Positions 1 to 8,587 are shown, numbered from the stretch's first letter. The stretch is DNA of 19,340 bases from Leptospira_B sp964571605 (GCA_964571605.1 CAZNCS010000058.1:1-19340), one strand, 5' to 3'. Notes: generated by a model from the sequence alone, not told the origin. Translations and numbers: made by a program.

Positions 1-139
1 CTTTTGCGCAAAGATGCCCTCGGCTGAAGGTGTCGTCCTTATCCCCTCGAATAGATAATACCGTATTTCCGTCTAATTCCATCCGGAGTCCGCACATTGC
101 CTCGCATAGTGTGCAGGATCTATAATGCATTTCAGTCAT
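1..139 (-). CDS. Molybdopterin oxidoreductase, N-terminal fragment
   Basis: The first 46 codons of a gene that runs off the left edge. It encodes the N-terminal iron-sulfur segment of a molybdopterin-dependent oxidoreductase (formate dehydrogenase / nitrate reductase superfamily). The sequence shows Cys9, Cys12, Cys16 and Cys44 in the pattern C-x2-C-x3-C-x27-C, then LCAK before the cut, with CGLRMELDG and SIRGDKDDTFSRG between. In this family these residues bind one [4Fe-4S] cluster that passes electrons to the molybdopterin centre. The start at 139 is favoured by GAGG at 149-152, nine bases upstream; an in-frame ATG at 130 is the alternative. It lies 107 bases downstream of the SGNH hydrolase on the same strand. 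No Tat signal precedes the cysteines, so a cytoplasmic enzyme is likely. The substrate cannot be told from this fragment. Confidence 0.85.
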   Translation of the reverse strand, partial: MTEMHYRSCTLCEAMCGLRMELDGNTVLSIRGDKDDTFSRGHLCAK

Positions 140-246
140 CGCCTAAAGCCTCTTCCCTTCATCGAAGATTTATCCTCGATTGGGAAAAACAAAGCAAGCA
201 TTTCCGGAAAAATAGGAAAAAGAAAGAAATTGATTTGAGATTCGAA

Positions 247-927
247 CTATTTCAGAAGTCTTTCCAAATACGGAATCACATTCTTCGCTACAATCCGATG
301 CCCTGCAGCTGTAGGATGAATTCCGTCATTCTGGTTCAATTTGCGAATCCCTGCCACTCCCGTTAAAAGGAAAGGTAACAAATCCACTTTTTCTTCTTTG
401 GCTACTCTAGGAAAGATCGCCTTGAATTCTTTTACGTATTGGGGCCCCATATTCGGAAATGTCTGCATACCGATTAAAAGAATTTTAATAGAAGGATATT
501 TAGATCGGACCTTACGAATGATTTCTCTTAAATTTTCTTCCGTAACCTTGGTGGAAACTCCTCGCATGGAATCGTTGGCCCCAAGCTCCAAAACAAAAAC
601 ATCAAAAGAAGAATTGAGAACCCAATCCAGACGGGCAAGCCCCCCGGAAGTCGTATCCCCACTTACACCCGCATTTACAAATTCGAGATCGGGATATTTT
701 TTTCTAAGTTCTTCCGCCGCCACATGTACAAAAGATTCTTCCGGGGTATCCAAACCGAAACCGGCAGTGAGACTGTCCCCCAAGAATAGGATTCTTTTTC
801 CGATTTTTATTGTCTCAGTATTCGGCAAAACTTCCTCCTTCGAAACATTCTTCTCGTCCTTACATCCTGAGAAAAAAGAGATACTCAGTAAAAAACTAAC
901 ACATCCTATAATAAAATAACGGCTCAT
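247..927 (-). CDS. SGNH/GDSL hydrolase lipoprotein (TesA-like esterase)
   Basis: A predicted secreted lipid-anchored esterase/lysophospholipase of the SGNH family, 226 residues. Residues 1-21 form a hydrophobic signal peptide ending in FFSGC, a spirochaete-type lipobox with Cys22 as the lipidated residue. The catalytic blocks are all present: GDSL at 50-53 (nucleophile Ser52), the block II glycine in NAGVSGD (Gly90), GAND at 116-119 (Asn118), and DGIHP at 201-205 (Asp201 and His204 completing the triad). The layout matches the TesA/arylesterase branch. The start at 927 has GGAGG a few bases upstream. The gene is divergent from the glycoside hydrolase and could be co-transcribed with the oxidoreductase to its left. 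The natural ester substrate is unknown. Confidence 0.9.
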   Translation of the reverse strand: MSRYFIIGCVSFLLSISFFSGCKDEKNVSKEEVLPNTETIKIGKRILFLGDSLTAGFGLDTPEESFVHVAAEELRKKYPDLEFVNAGVSGDTTSGGLARLDWVLNSSFDVFVLELGANDSMRGVSTKVTEENLREIIRKVRSKYPSIKILLIGMQTFPNMGPQYVKEFKAIFPRVAKEEKVDLLPFLLTGVAGIRKLNQNDGIHPTAAGHRIVAKNVIPYLERLLK

Positions 928-951
928 ATTCCTCCGAATCCCTTCTTTGAC

Positions 952-967
952 CTCGGGCTAGACCGAG
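952..967. promoter_or_regulatory. Near-palindrome in a divergent promoter region
   Basis: CTCGGGCTAGACCGAG is a 16-base palindrome around CTAG with a single mismatched pair. It lies in the 106-base gap between the divergent SGNH hydrolase and glycoside hydrolase genes, 25 bases from the first and 67 from the second start. It could be an operator serving both genes or a small hairpin. I found no convincing sigma-70 promoter pair around it. Confidence 0.25.
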
Positions 968-1033
968 AAGATCCCATAATTAATCGGGCAAGTTCTGCTT
1001 TACGAATACGCATACAACTGGGATCTAGTATGT

Positions 1034-2818
1034 ATGTTCAAACGGTTTTTACTCAGCGGCGTTTTTGTCGTACTCTTTCTGATTTCCTTCCATTGGTTAA
1101 GCCAATACAGAAGCGAACTCCAAGCCCAGGAAATCCGAGAAGGAATGTTGCGTCAAGCCGAGGAGATCACCGATAAACTCAGTCCCGAAGAATTAGTGGG
1201 ACAAGTGATCCATGTCGCGATTCCAGGTACGAATCTAGATCCGATCGCGGAAAAAGAAATCGAGAATATAAAGCCGGGGGGGATCATTCTTTTCGGAAGA
1301 AACCTAGGTTCTCAAACCGAAATTATCGATTTAAATAGCGCTCTCCAAAAACAAACCTTAAAGATCACTGGAATTCCATTATTAATTTCCGTAGACCAAG
1401 AAGGTGGTAGAGTCATCCGAGTCAAAGACGGAGTCACTCAATTTCCGGGGGCAATGGCTCTAGGCCAAACCAAAGACGCAGACCTCGCAAAAAAAGTAGG
1501 TTTTGTAACTTCCTACCAACTTCGTAAATTGGGTTTGAATTTTCTATTCGCCCCCGATCTGGACATCAATAATAATCCCTATAATCCGGTGATCAATACC
1601 AGATCTCTAGGCAGTAATTTGGAAACAGTTTTAAAAGTGGGAATCGCATTCGAAGAAGGTGCTAGGGCCGGCGGATCCATCCCTGTTATCAAACATTTTC
1701 CAGGTCACGGAGATACCAACGTAGACAGTCATTTAGGACTTCCTAAAATAGAAAAAACGTTGGAAGAATTGCGATCCTTTGAACTTGTTCCTTTTAAAAC
1801 CGCGATCGACAACGGAGCCGACGCGGTCATGAGCGCCCATATCGTTTATCCTAAAATCGATCCGAATTTTCCTGCGACACTTTCTTCCAGGATACTCGGG
1901 GATATACTACGTAAAGAATTACAGCACAACGGACTTATAGTGACAGACGCAATGGAAATGGACGCAATCGACGAACATTACCAAAAAGACGATCCGGGGG
2001 TTCTCGCTTTGCTCGCAGGAGCTGATATCATTCTTATGACAAGCTGGGGAAAAACCACCGAAGCGATGAAAAATCAAATTTTGAAAGCTTACAAAAATGG
2101 ATCTTTGGTTCGGGATGGAAAAGATCTTTTAAAAGAAGCGGTCAAAAGACAGGTCCATTATAAACTCAAATACGGAATGGTTTGGGAATTTTCCAAAAAA
2201 GAAAAATCTGGAAGAGCTAAAGAAATTTTTCCCCAGGACTTTTCGGAAACATTCCAAGAATATTATACGGAACAGGATAAAAAAAGAGATTCTCTCTATT
2301 CGGAATGGAATCAGGACTCGCTAAACAGAGACGTGAGCCGAAGAGCGATCGTATCTTTTCCCAAAAGTTTCTCTCCAGAATCCGTATCCATTAAAGAAAC
2401 ATTATTTTCCGTAAAAGGACCGGAATTCGTTTCCGATTTACAAACAAGATCTCTTTCCAATTTGGATTTAGCTTCTCTCCGGAAAAAATTGGAGAAAAAA
2501 GAAGGGAAACGAGTCGTATTAACTTCTTTTACTCAATTGGAATTGGACTTAGCCGCTTCCATGGCTAAAAAATATCCGACATTCGAATTTGCAGTATTAC
2601 ATTACGGAACCCCGTTTTTGCAGTTACCTGAATTGCAAAATCTTACGATTCTTTTCTCCTTCTCTCCTACTTTAGAATCTAAAAAAGCGTTACTTTATTC
2701 AGTTATGGATCGAAAAGAGAATGTACCTCTTGTCGATTTGGTTTTAAAACCAAACACTGAAAAATCAGCCGAGGGTGAACCGTCGACAACTGTTCAGGCG
2801 GCAAAAGGTTCTCCTTAA
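1034..2818 (+). CDS. Family 3 glycoside hydrolase, NagZ-like beta-N-acetylhexosaminidase
   Basis: A predicted exported enzyme (594 residues) that removes beta-linked N-acetylglucosamine, probably from peptidoglycan fragments. Residues 5-22 are one hydrophobic segment with no lipobox, so a signal anchor or cleaved signal. The GH3 barrel covers about 45-375: DQEGGR at 121-126, KHFPGHGD at 220-227, and the nucleophile Asp305 in VTDAMEM. Asp231-Ser232-His233 is the Asp-His dyad that NagZ enzymes use as general acid/base; it separates NagZ from ordinary beta-glucosidases. About 210 residues follow the barrel, giving a two-domain form like the secreted NagZ of Bacillus rather than the short cytoplasmic form of E. 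coli. hemW begins one base after its stop. The substrate is inferred from the motif. Confidence 0.88.
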   Translation: MFKRFLLSGVFVVLFLISFHWLSQYRSELQAQEIREGMLRQAEEITDKLSPEELVGQVIHVAIPGTNLDPIAEKEIENIKPGGIILFGRNLGSQTEIIDLNSALQKQTLKITGIPLLISVDQEGGRVIRVKDGVTQFPGAMALGQTKDADLAKKVGFVTSYQLRKLGLNFLFAPDLDINNNPYNPVINTRSLGSNLETVLKVGIAFEEGARAGGSIPVIKHFPGHGDTNVDSHLGLPKIEKTLEELRSFELVPFKTAIDNGADAVMSAHIVYPKIDPNFPATLSSRILGDILRKELQHNGLIVTDAMEMDAIDEHYQKDDPGVLALLAGADIILMTSWGKTTEAMKNQILKAYKNGSLVRDGKDLLKEAVKRQVHYKLKYGMVWEFSKKEKSGRAKEIFPQDFSETFQEYYTEQDKKRDSLYSEWNQDSLNRDVSRRAIVSFPKSFSPESVSIKETLFSVKGPEFVSDLQTRSLSNLDLASLRKKLEKKEGKRVVLTSFTQLELDLAASMAKKYPTFEFAVLHYGTPFLQLPELQNLTILFSFSPTLESKKALLYSVMDRKENVPLVDLVLKPNTEKSAEGEPSTTVQAAKGSP

Positions 2819-2819
2819 T

Positions 2820-3983
2820 TTGAATCTGAATTTCCCCGTAGTAAAAAAAACAAATACTGCGGGGATTTATGTACATTATCCTTTTTGCGTACATAAATGT
2901 AGTTATTGCGATTTTTATTCCGAAGGAATCGGACTAGAACCTTCTCCTTTGGAAGGGGAATTATTTTCCAAGTATAAGGAAGAATTTCTAATTCGGCTCA
3001 ATTCTTTTTCCAAATTTCAAAACACAGGCTTTGATACGGTATTTTTCGGAGGAGGAACACCATCCAAAGCATCTCCAGAAAGATATGCTGATTTTATAAA
3101 ATTCCTGAAAGATACCGTGGATCTTTCTAAAAATTCGGAAATCACTTTGGAATGTAATCCGGAAGATATCAGTCCCGACTATTTAGAAAGTATTTTTCAA
3201 GCAGGGGTCAATCGGATTCATATTGGAATCCAATCTTTTCTTCCCAAAAACCTGAAATTTTTAGATCGTTATTACGATGCGGACACGTATCCCAAAATTT
3301 TAGAAGCGGTTGCCTCCTCTCCTATCACTAATTTCGGAGCCGATCTGATTTTCGGAGTCCCTGGCCAAACGGAAGAAGAATTCTACGCGGATACGATTTC
3401 TGTTTTGCAGGCTGGAGTTTCCCATATTAGTATCTACGCCCTAACAGTGGAAAAAGGAACCGAATATAGCCGAAAAGTTTCCGCACATACGGTACCTCCT
3501 CCTTCCGAAGAAATCCAAGAATCTATTTTGAAAGACTTACCGAATTTTTTGGATTCCAGAGGATTTACTCAATATGAAGTTTCCAATTATTCCAAACCGG
3601 GACTTTATTCTAAACATAATATGAAATACTGGACCTACGAATATTATCTGGGAGTCGGCCCGGGCGCTCACGGTTTTTCTCCCCAAGGCAGATATTCCAA
3701 TCCTCGTAATACGAGTTCGTATTTAAAAAAACACCAAATGGATAAATACGAAACTTCCGATCCTTTTGATGAACTTTTGGTTTCTCTTTTTAGAATTTTC
3801 CTTCCTATCGATCTGACCGGTTTTTTGGATTTAATTCCTAACCACAGAGAATCATTGCTCTCCAAACTCCGCATAAAAGCATCCGAAGGAAAATGCAGCC
3901 TAGACAATAATATTTTCCAATGGAATAAGGAAGCGGTTCTGTTTTTAGATTCCGAAATTTTGGATTTAGCAAGTTCACCCTAA
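2820..3983 (+). CDS. hemW: HemW, radical SAM haem chaperone-like protein
   Basis: A radical S-adenosylmethionine protein of the HemN/HemW group, 387 residues from the start chosen here. CVHKCSYCDF gives the C-x3-C-x2-C cluster ligands (Cys23, Cys27, Cys30). The fourth cysteine found in true HemN oxygen-independent coproporphyrinogen oxidase is Phe. FFGGGTPS (about 75-82) is the SAM-binding GGGTP motif, and HNMKYW (266-271) is the HNxxYW motif of HemW linked to haem binding. These make HemW more likely than HemN. An open frame extends to a GTG at 2775, but GAGG abuts that codon. The TTG at 2820 has AAAAGG at 2803-2808 with an 11-base spacer, so I prefer it. It is coupled with the upstream glycoside hydrolase. 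Haem transfer is family knowledge. Confidence 0.88.
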   Translation: MNLNFPVVKKTNTAGIYVHYPFCVHKCSYCDFYSEGIGLEPSPLEGELFSKYKEEFLIRLNSFSKFQNTGFDTVFFGGGTPSKASPERYADFIKFLKDTVDLSKNSEITLECNPEDISPDYLESIFQAGVNRIHIGIQSFLPKNLKFLDRYYDADTYPKILEAVASSPITNFGADLIFGVPGQTEEEFYADTISVLQAGVSHISIYALTVEKGTEYSRKVSAHTVPPPSEEIQESILKDLPNFLDSRGFTQYEVSNYSKPGLYSKHNMKYWTYEYYLGVGPGAHGFSPQGRYSNPRNTSSYLKKHQMDKYETSDPFDELLVSLFRIFLPIDLTGFLDLIPNHRESLLSKLRIKASEGKCSLDNNIFQWNKEAVLFLDSEILDLASSP

Positions 3984-4088
3984 AGCCGTGGAGTTCGTTT
4001 AACAATTTTCCTAAATTTCACGATACTTCGATTTGCAGAAGATTAGAAGCATCGTAAAAACACTACAGAAAGTTTTTAATGTTGGAAT

Positions 4089-4150
4089 TCCCACTAATTC
4101 AGAGTGGCCCCCACCCTGTTCGGGTGGCGGAGGTGGGTTGCCAAGTGGGA
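4089..4150. repeat. GC-rich nested inverted repeat (bidirectional hairpin)
   Basis: A compound hairpin in the gap between hemW and the first chemoreceptor, which converge. The outer stem is TCCCACT (4089-4095) with AGTGGGA (4144-4150). Inside, TGGC (4105-4108) pairs with GCCA (4140-4143), and CCCACC (4110-4115) with GGTGGG (4132-4137). An alternative tip hairpin is CCACCC-TGTTC-GGGTGG (4111-4127). It is far more GC-rich than its surroundings and has no T-tract, so it is not a standard intrinsic terminator. It could still end transcription from both sides or be a dispersed repeat. The rest of 3984-4250 holds nothing I recognise. Confidence 0.5.
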
Positions 4151-4250
4151 GAGCGTAATTTCGCTTTATCAGAAAAATCTAAAACAAACAATCGAAAAAT
4201 TCTCACCTAGAAATGTGGGAACTTTTACTTATTTACAGATGCAGAATGCA

Positions 4251-4296
4251 CTCTCTGCGTCTCCGCGCCTCTGCGTGACATTGTTCCCTGCGTGAA
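4251..4296 (-). repeat. CGCAGAGGC-type repeat, copy 1
   Basis: A copy of the window's dispersed repeat. Read on the minus strand it begins with TTCACGCAGGGAA directly after the chemoreceptor stop codon (4297-4299), then runs into 9-base units such as CACGCAGAG and GCGCGGAGA. The apparent plus-strand reading frame here, from 4104, is an artefact. A similar copy follows ilvN and another follows the helicase-associated gene. Confidence 0.75.
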
Positions 4297-6372
4297 CTAA
4301 TCTATTTTAAACTTTTCAATCAATTTGGAAAGTTGTTCTGCTTGTCGGAACATTTCCTCGGAGAAAGCAGTTAGATCATCCGCGCCACCTGCGATTTCTT
4401 GGGTACCTTCGGAAATACTTACGATCGTTTTAGTAATTTCATTCGTAGCGTTTTTTTGTTCGGCCACAGCTTCCGAAATGGAAATGCTGAAGTTCATTAA
4501 AGTATTCGAACTATCACCGATTCGTCCGGTATTTTCTTCCTGGGATTTAACGGAGACCAAAACTTTATTCGCGGAGGTTTCAAATTCGTTCACACTGTTT
4601 CTCAAACGTTTAAGAATTTGCGAAGCCTCCCCCACTTTAGAGTTTCCGTTCATCACCGCGTCATTTGTGGAGTCCACAAGTTCTCCGATTTCTTGGACCG
4701 AGATGGAGGTTTGAGAGGCAAGTTTTCCGATTTCTTCTGCAACAACCGCGAATCCTTTTCCAGCTTCTCCTGCTCGAGCGGCTTCGATTGCTGCATTCAA
4801 AGCAAGTAAATTCGTTTTTTCTGATATTTCAGTGATGATAGAAAGAATTTCAGTGATACGGGACGCACTTTCTCCAATTTCTCCCATGGCTACAGTAGAA
4901 GCTTCCATTGCACTTTCGCCGGTAATCGCTTGTTTCTTGGATTCCACTGCAAGATTCACAAGACCCTGCATTTCCCCATTAATCGTCACAATCTGCTCTT
5001 TCAAACGAATTACGTTCCCGTCGATTTCCTTAGTATTCTCCACAGCTTTTTCCATGGATCTTCCCACATTCTGAGCGGATGCCGCGAGTTCCTCCACTGC
5101 TGCGGAAGATTCTTCGGCGGCGGAAGCTTGGGTCTGTGCGACATCCGAAAAGTTTCTGGAGGAAACTGCCATCTCTTCGGATTTGGAACTTAATTTTTGG
5201 GAGGAGGATCGCATTTCTTTTACGACACCCAGAATATTTTCCCTCATTTGATTCATGGAAGAAAATAATGTACCGATTTCGTCCGGTTTATCGTAATCGC
5301 TTACAACAAGTAAATTTCCCTTGGAGATCTCATCCGAAAAACCGATGGCTTTCAAAAGTCCTAAACTTACCAATTGTTTGAAAATTAAATTCAAAAACAC
5401 CAGCACGATCGCAAGAATGATAAGAGTAGATGCGGCACTTTGTAAAATGATACTTCCTATATTTTCATAATATACGGAATTTGGAATGGATACGAGTAGA
5501 GTCCAATATTTAGGATCCTTGCCGATATGAAACGGAGAATAAAAACCCGTATTTCCGTTCGATTCATAAGTGAATCGTTTCCCAACCTGACTCAATTCCA
5601 GATATTTTGCCAACTCGGCTTCGTCCGGAATTTTTTTACCTAAAAGATCGTGTCTTTCTCCGTTGATTGCGTACAAACCATCCGGCGAAATCAAAGCGAT
5701 AAAACCTTGGCCTCGAAACGGTTTTTTATTGCCGATTTTCTCCTGGAGGGATTTAAGATCGATATCCAGACCTGCGGCTCCGTAAAATTGTTTATTCAAA
5801 CTAATCGGAGTTACGAGTGATATCATCAGGATATCTTTTCCTCCGACCGCGTAATTAAAAGGACCGACGACCGCCATTTTATCCGTCTTCTTTACAATTT
5901 GGTAATAATCTCCCGAACTGTCTGTATTATCAAAATCGCGAAGAGGTTCGAGCTCGACTTTTTCTACGTCTTTTGCACGATTCAGATACGGAATAAAACG
6001 ACCGCTTGCGTCATGCCCTGGAGCATTGCGGAAATTATTATCTTTTCCATCGTAGCCATTCGGTTCATAACAAACCCACATAGCAAAATAGTCCGTATTT
6101 CGTTTCAAGATTTCTCGGATCGTTTGGATTACTTGTTCTCTCGGAGGAGAAGCATACATCAAAGGAAAACGAAATCCTCGGATCAGTCCCATCAGAGTAT
6201 TCAATTGTTCCATAATTTCGAAGGACCATCTTTCCGCTGTGATTTCGGAACTTTGTTCCACCTCGGCTCTCACATTGCTATACGAGGCATACGAATTGAA
6301 CGCAGCTAAAACTGTAAAAGCCGAAAAAAGGATAATCGATATATATAGGGAAATCCGGAACCGAATACTCAT
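4297..6372 (-). CDS. Methyl-accepting chemotaxis protein, Cache type (paralogue 1)
   Basis: A 691-residue transmembrane chemoreceptor. Order: TM1 (about 8-28), an extracytoplasmic dCache-like sensor (35-300, with YEPNGYDGKD, NAPGHDASGRF and GLDID), TM2 (about 306-331), HAMP (332-385), then a long coiled-coil signalling domain. The hairpin tip (518-548, EKTNLLALNAAIEAARAG...) is the CheA/CheW contact region and is intact. There is no C-terminal CheR/CheB-binding pentapeptide; the protein ends KFKID. It has exactly the length of its upstream neighbour and aligns with it without gaps over the stretches I compared, so the two arose by tandem duplication. Identity is high in the signalling half and lower in the sensor, which suggests different ligands. 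The ligand is unknown. GGA lies six bases before the start. Confidence 0.93.
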   Translation of the reverse strand: MSIRFRISLYISIILFSAFTVLAAFNSYASYSNVRAEVEQSSEITAERWSFEIMEQLNTLMGLIRGFRFPLMYASPPREQVIQTIREILKRNTDYFAMWVCYEPNGYDGKDNNFRNAPGHDASGRFIPYLNRAKDVEKVELEPLRDFDNTDSSGDYYQIVKKTDKMAVVGPFNYAVGGKDILMISLVTPISLNKQFYGAAGLDIDLKSLQEKIGNKKPFRGQGFIALISPDGLYAINGERHDLLGKKIPDEAELAKYLELSQVGKRFTYESNGNTGFYSPFHIGKDPKYWTLLVSIPNSVYYENIGSIILQSAASTLIILAIVLVFLNLIFKQLVSLGLLKAIGFSDEISKGNLLVVSDYDKPDEIGTLFSSMNQMRENILGVVKEMRSSSQKLSSKSEEMAVSSRNFSDVAQTQASAAEESSAAVEELAASAQNVGRSMEKAVENTKEIDGNVIRLKEQIVTINGEMQGLVNLAVESKKQAITGESAMEASTVAMGEIGESASRITEILSIITEISEKTNLLALNAAIEAARAGEAGKGFAVVAEEIGKLASQTSISVQEIGELVDSTNDAVMNGNSKVGEASQILKRLRNSVNEFETSANKVLVSVKSQEENTGRIGDSSNTLMNFSISISEAVAEQKNATNEITKTIVSISEGTQEIAGGADDLTAFSEEMFRQAEQLSKLIEKFKID

Positions 6373-6438
6373 AAGGTTCCAAGTTAGGGTGTAGTCGGTT
6401 TTTGGGAAAAGCTTTTTAACTCTTCCGAACGAAGAAGC

Positions 6439-6496
6439 CGGGTAATATCATCCGATTATGTTACTTAAACTCAAAAAAGGAGATGGATATTACCCG
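6439..6496. repeat. 11-base inverted repeat between tandem chemoreceptors
   Basis: CGGGTAATATC (6439-6449) and GATATTACCCG (6486-6496) are perfect inverted copies, extendable by about three pairs past one bulged base. They are separated by 36 bases in the 139-base gap between the two receptor genes, 16 bases after the stop of the upstream one. The loop is large and no T-tract follows on the minus strand, so this is not a typical intrinsic terminator. It could be an mRNA-processing hairpin or a paired operator. Confidence 0.5.
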
Positions 6497-6511
6497 AATT
6501 TCAGAATTGAT

Positions 6512-8587
6512 TCAGTTAACTTTGAATTTTCCGATCAAATTGGATAAATGTTCCGATTGGCCATGCATATCTCCTGAAAAGCCCGTTAGATCGTCGGCTC
6601 CACCGGCGATCTCCTGGGTGCCTTCGGATATATTCACGATTGTTTTAGTGATTTCTTCGGTGGCTCTGCGTTGTTCGGTAACGGCTTCCTCAATTTGGAT
6701 ACTAAAACTCATTAGAGAATTTGCACTTTCAGCGATTTCTTTCGTATTTTCTTCCTGAGTTTTCACCGAAGCAAGGACCGCTTTTGCAGTTCTATCAAAT
6801 TCATCCACTCTCTCTTTGATTCGTTTTAAAACTTCGGAAGCTTCACTTACCTTAGTGTTTCCATCTAGGACGGCGTTATTGGTAGAATTTACCAGACCGG
6901 AAATTTCCTGTACGCTCGTGGAAGTCTGAGAAGCTAGTTTGCCGATTTCTTCGGCGACCACTGCAAAACCTTTTCCTGCGTCTCCGGCTCTGGCCGCTTC
7001 AATCGCAGCATTCAAAGCTAGAAGATTTGTCTTTTCGGAAATTTCAGTGATTAAAGAAAGGATCTCGTTGATTCTAGAAGCGCTTTCTCCGATCGCTCCC
7101 ATGGCTTGGTTGGAAGTTTTCATGGCAGACTCGCCGGTAACAGCTTCGTTTTTGGAGGCAACTGCAAGACTTACCAGGTTTTGCATCTCGCCGTTGATGC
7201 TAGCAATCTGCTCCCGAAGTCGAATCACATTCCCATCGATCTCTCTCATACTAGAAACCGCTTTTTCCATCGACTTGCCCACATTTTGAGCCGAGGCGCC
7301 GAGTTCCTCCACGGCTGCGGAACATTCTTCCGCGGCGGAGGCCTGAGTCTGAGCCACATCCGAAAAGTTTCGGGAAGAAGTCGCCATTTTTTCAGCTGTT
7401 CCGGCTAACTTGGATGTGGAACTTCCAATTTCACGAACCACATTGAATAGATGTTGCCTCATCGTATTCATGGCTCCGAGTAAGGCTCCGATTTCGTCAT
7501 GACGATCATAATTAGAAGAAGCTAATAGATTTCCTTTTGCAATTTCTTCGGAAAATCCGATGGCTTTTAATAATCCGGCGGATATCAGCCTTTGGAATAT
7601 AAAATGCAAAACGACAACGATCAAAGTTACGATACAAAGAGAGGAGATCGCGTTTTTTAAAAGTACGCTAATCAATTCGTTATAAAAAATGGAGTCTGGG
7701 ATACTCACCTGCATGATCCATTGTTTTTGACCTTTCCCGATTTTAAACGGAAAGAAATGATTACTAAATCCGGAAGCATCATATACAAAACGTTCATGGC
7801 CTTCCGCATTCGCTAAAACTAATTTCAATTCTTCTTGATCTGGAATTACCTTCCCGACTAAAGAAGAATCTCCTCCATGCGCGGCGTAAATTCCTTTCGG
7901 AGAAACAAGAGCGATATATCCCTCGCCTCGAAATGGTTTTGTATGTCCCATCACTTCCTGCAATTGTGCTGTGGTAATATCCAAACCCAAAACACCCCAG
8001 AATTTTCCCGCATTACTTACAGGTACGCAGAGAGAAATCATAAGAACTTCTTTTCCACCCGCCTTATAAAGATACGGATCTGTGACCAAAGGTTCCATAG
8101 TCTTTTTAGGAACCTGGTAAAAATCTCCCGAACCGTCCGTATTATCGTAACTGTTGGAAGGTTCAATCACGTACGTACCGTCTTCTTTTACGGAGTGGAT
8201 GTACGCGACAAATCTGCCCGAAACATCGTGACCGGGAGCATTTTTAAAATTCGCGTCATTCCCATCGAAAGCGTTCGGTTCGTAAACGGCCCACATTCCG
8301 AACCATTTTAAATTTCTTCTTAATATCTCTCTCATCGTTTCCGTTACTTCCGTTCTTTTCGGAGTGGAAAAAATAAGGAGCATTCTAAAACCCCTGGACA
8401 TTCCCATAGCCGTATCCAAATAATCTTTTACCTCGAATGTATAACGTTCCGCGGCGAGAGCAGATCCCGCTTGGATTTCCGTATGCAAACTACGGTAGGA
8501 TAAAATCGAATTGATCGCGGTAAGTACGGTAAACCCAAGAAAAAGAACTAAGGAAAGATATAAAGAAATACGTGTTCTAATACTCAT
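6512..8587 (-). CDS. Methyl-accepting chemotaxis protein, Cache type (paralogue 2)
   Basis: A 691-residue chemoreceptor with the same plan as its downstream copy: TM1 (8-28), dCache-like sensor (35-300), TM2 (about 306-331), HAMP (to about 385), and a methylation/signalling coiled coil with an intact tip (518-548). In the sensor, the frame motifs YEPN, NAPGHD, SGRF and GLDI are shared with paralogue 1, but residues around them differ (for example ALVSPKGIYAAHGG against ALISPDGLYAINGE), so ligand choice may have diverged. It is the promoter-proximal gene of the pair. A sigma-70-like promoter and an 11-base-phased repeat array lie upstream. The Shine-Dalgarno signal is weak (AGGGAG at 8591-8596 reads CTCCCT on the coding strand). 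No che genes are nearby. Confidence 0.93.
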   Translation of the reverse strand: MSIRTRISLYLSLVLFLGFTVLTAINSILSYRSLHTEIQAGSALAAERYTFEVKDYLDTAMGMSRGFRMLLIFSTPKRTEVTETMREILRRNLKWFGMWAVYEPNAFDGNDANFKNAPGHDVSGRFVAYIHSVKEDGTYVIEPSNSYDNTDGSGDFYQVPKKTMEPLVTDPYLYKAGGKEVLMISLCVPVSNAGKFWGVLGLDITTAQLQEVMGHTKPFRGEGYIALVSPKGIYAAHGGDSSLVGKVIPDQEELKLVLANAEGHERFVYDASGFSNHFFPFKIGKGQKQWIMQVSIPDSIFYNELISVLLKNAISSLCIVTLIVVVLHFIFQRLISAGLLKAIGFSEEIAKGNLLASSNYDRHDEIGALLGAMNTMRQHLFNVVREIGSSTSKLAGTAEKMATSSRNFSDVAQTQASAAEECSAAVEELGASAQNVGKSMEKAVSSMREIDGNVIRLREQIASINGEMQNLVSLAVASKNEAVTGESAMKTSNQAMGAIGESASRINEILSLITEISEKTNLLALNAAIEAARAGDAGKGFAVVAEEIGKLASQTSTSVQEISGLVNSTNNAVLDGNTKVSEASEVLKRIKERVDEFDRTAKAVLASVKTQEENTKEIAESANSLMSFSIQIEEAVTEQRRATEEITKTIVNISEGTQEIAGGADDLTGFSGDMHGQSEHLSNLIGKFKVN

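Noticed and set aside
341..919. 192-codon plus-strand frame opposite the SGNH hydrolase
   Set aside because: It lies entirely antisense to a gene with a full catalytic triad and lipobox; its composition (Ser/Thr/Pro/Lys) is that of a shadow frame.
4104..4295. 63-codon plus-strand frame after hemW
   Set aside because: It is made of the GC-rich hairpin and repeat copy 1; no protein features.
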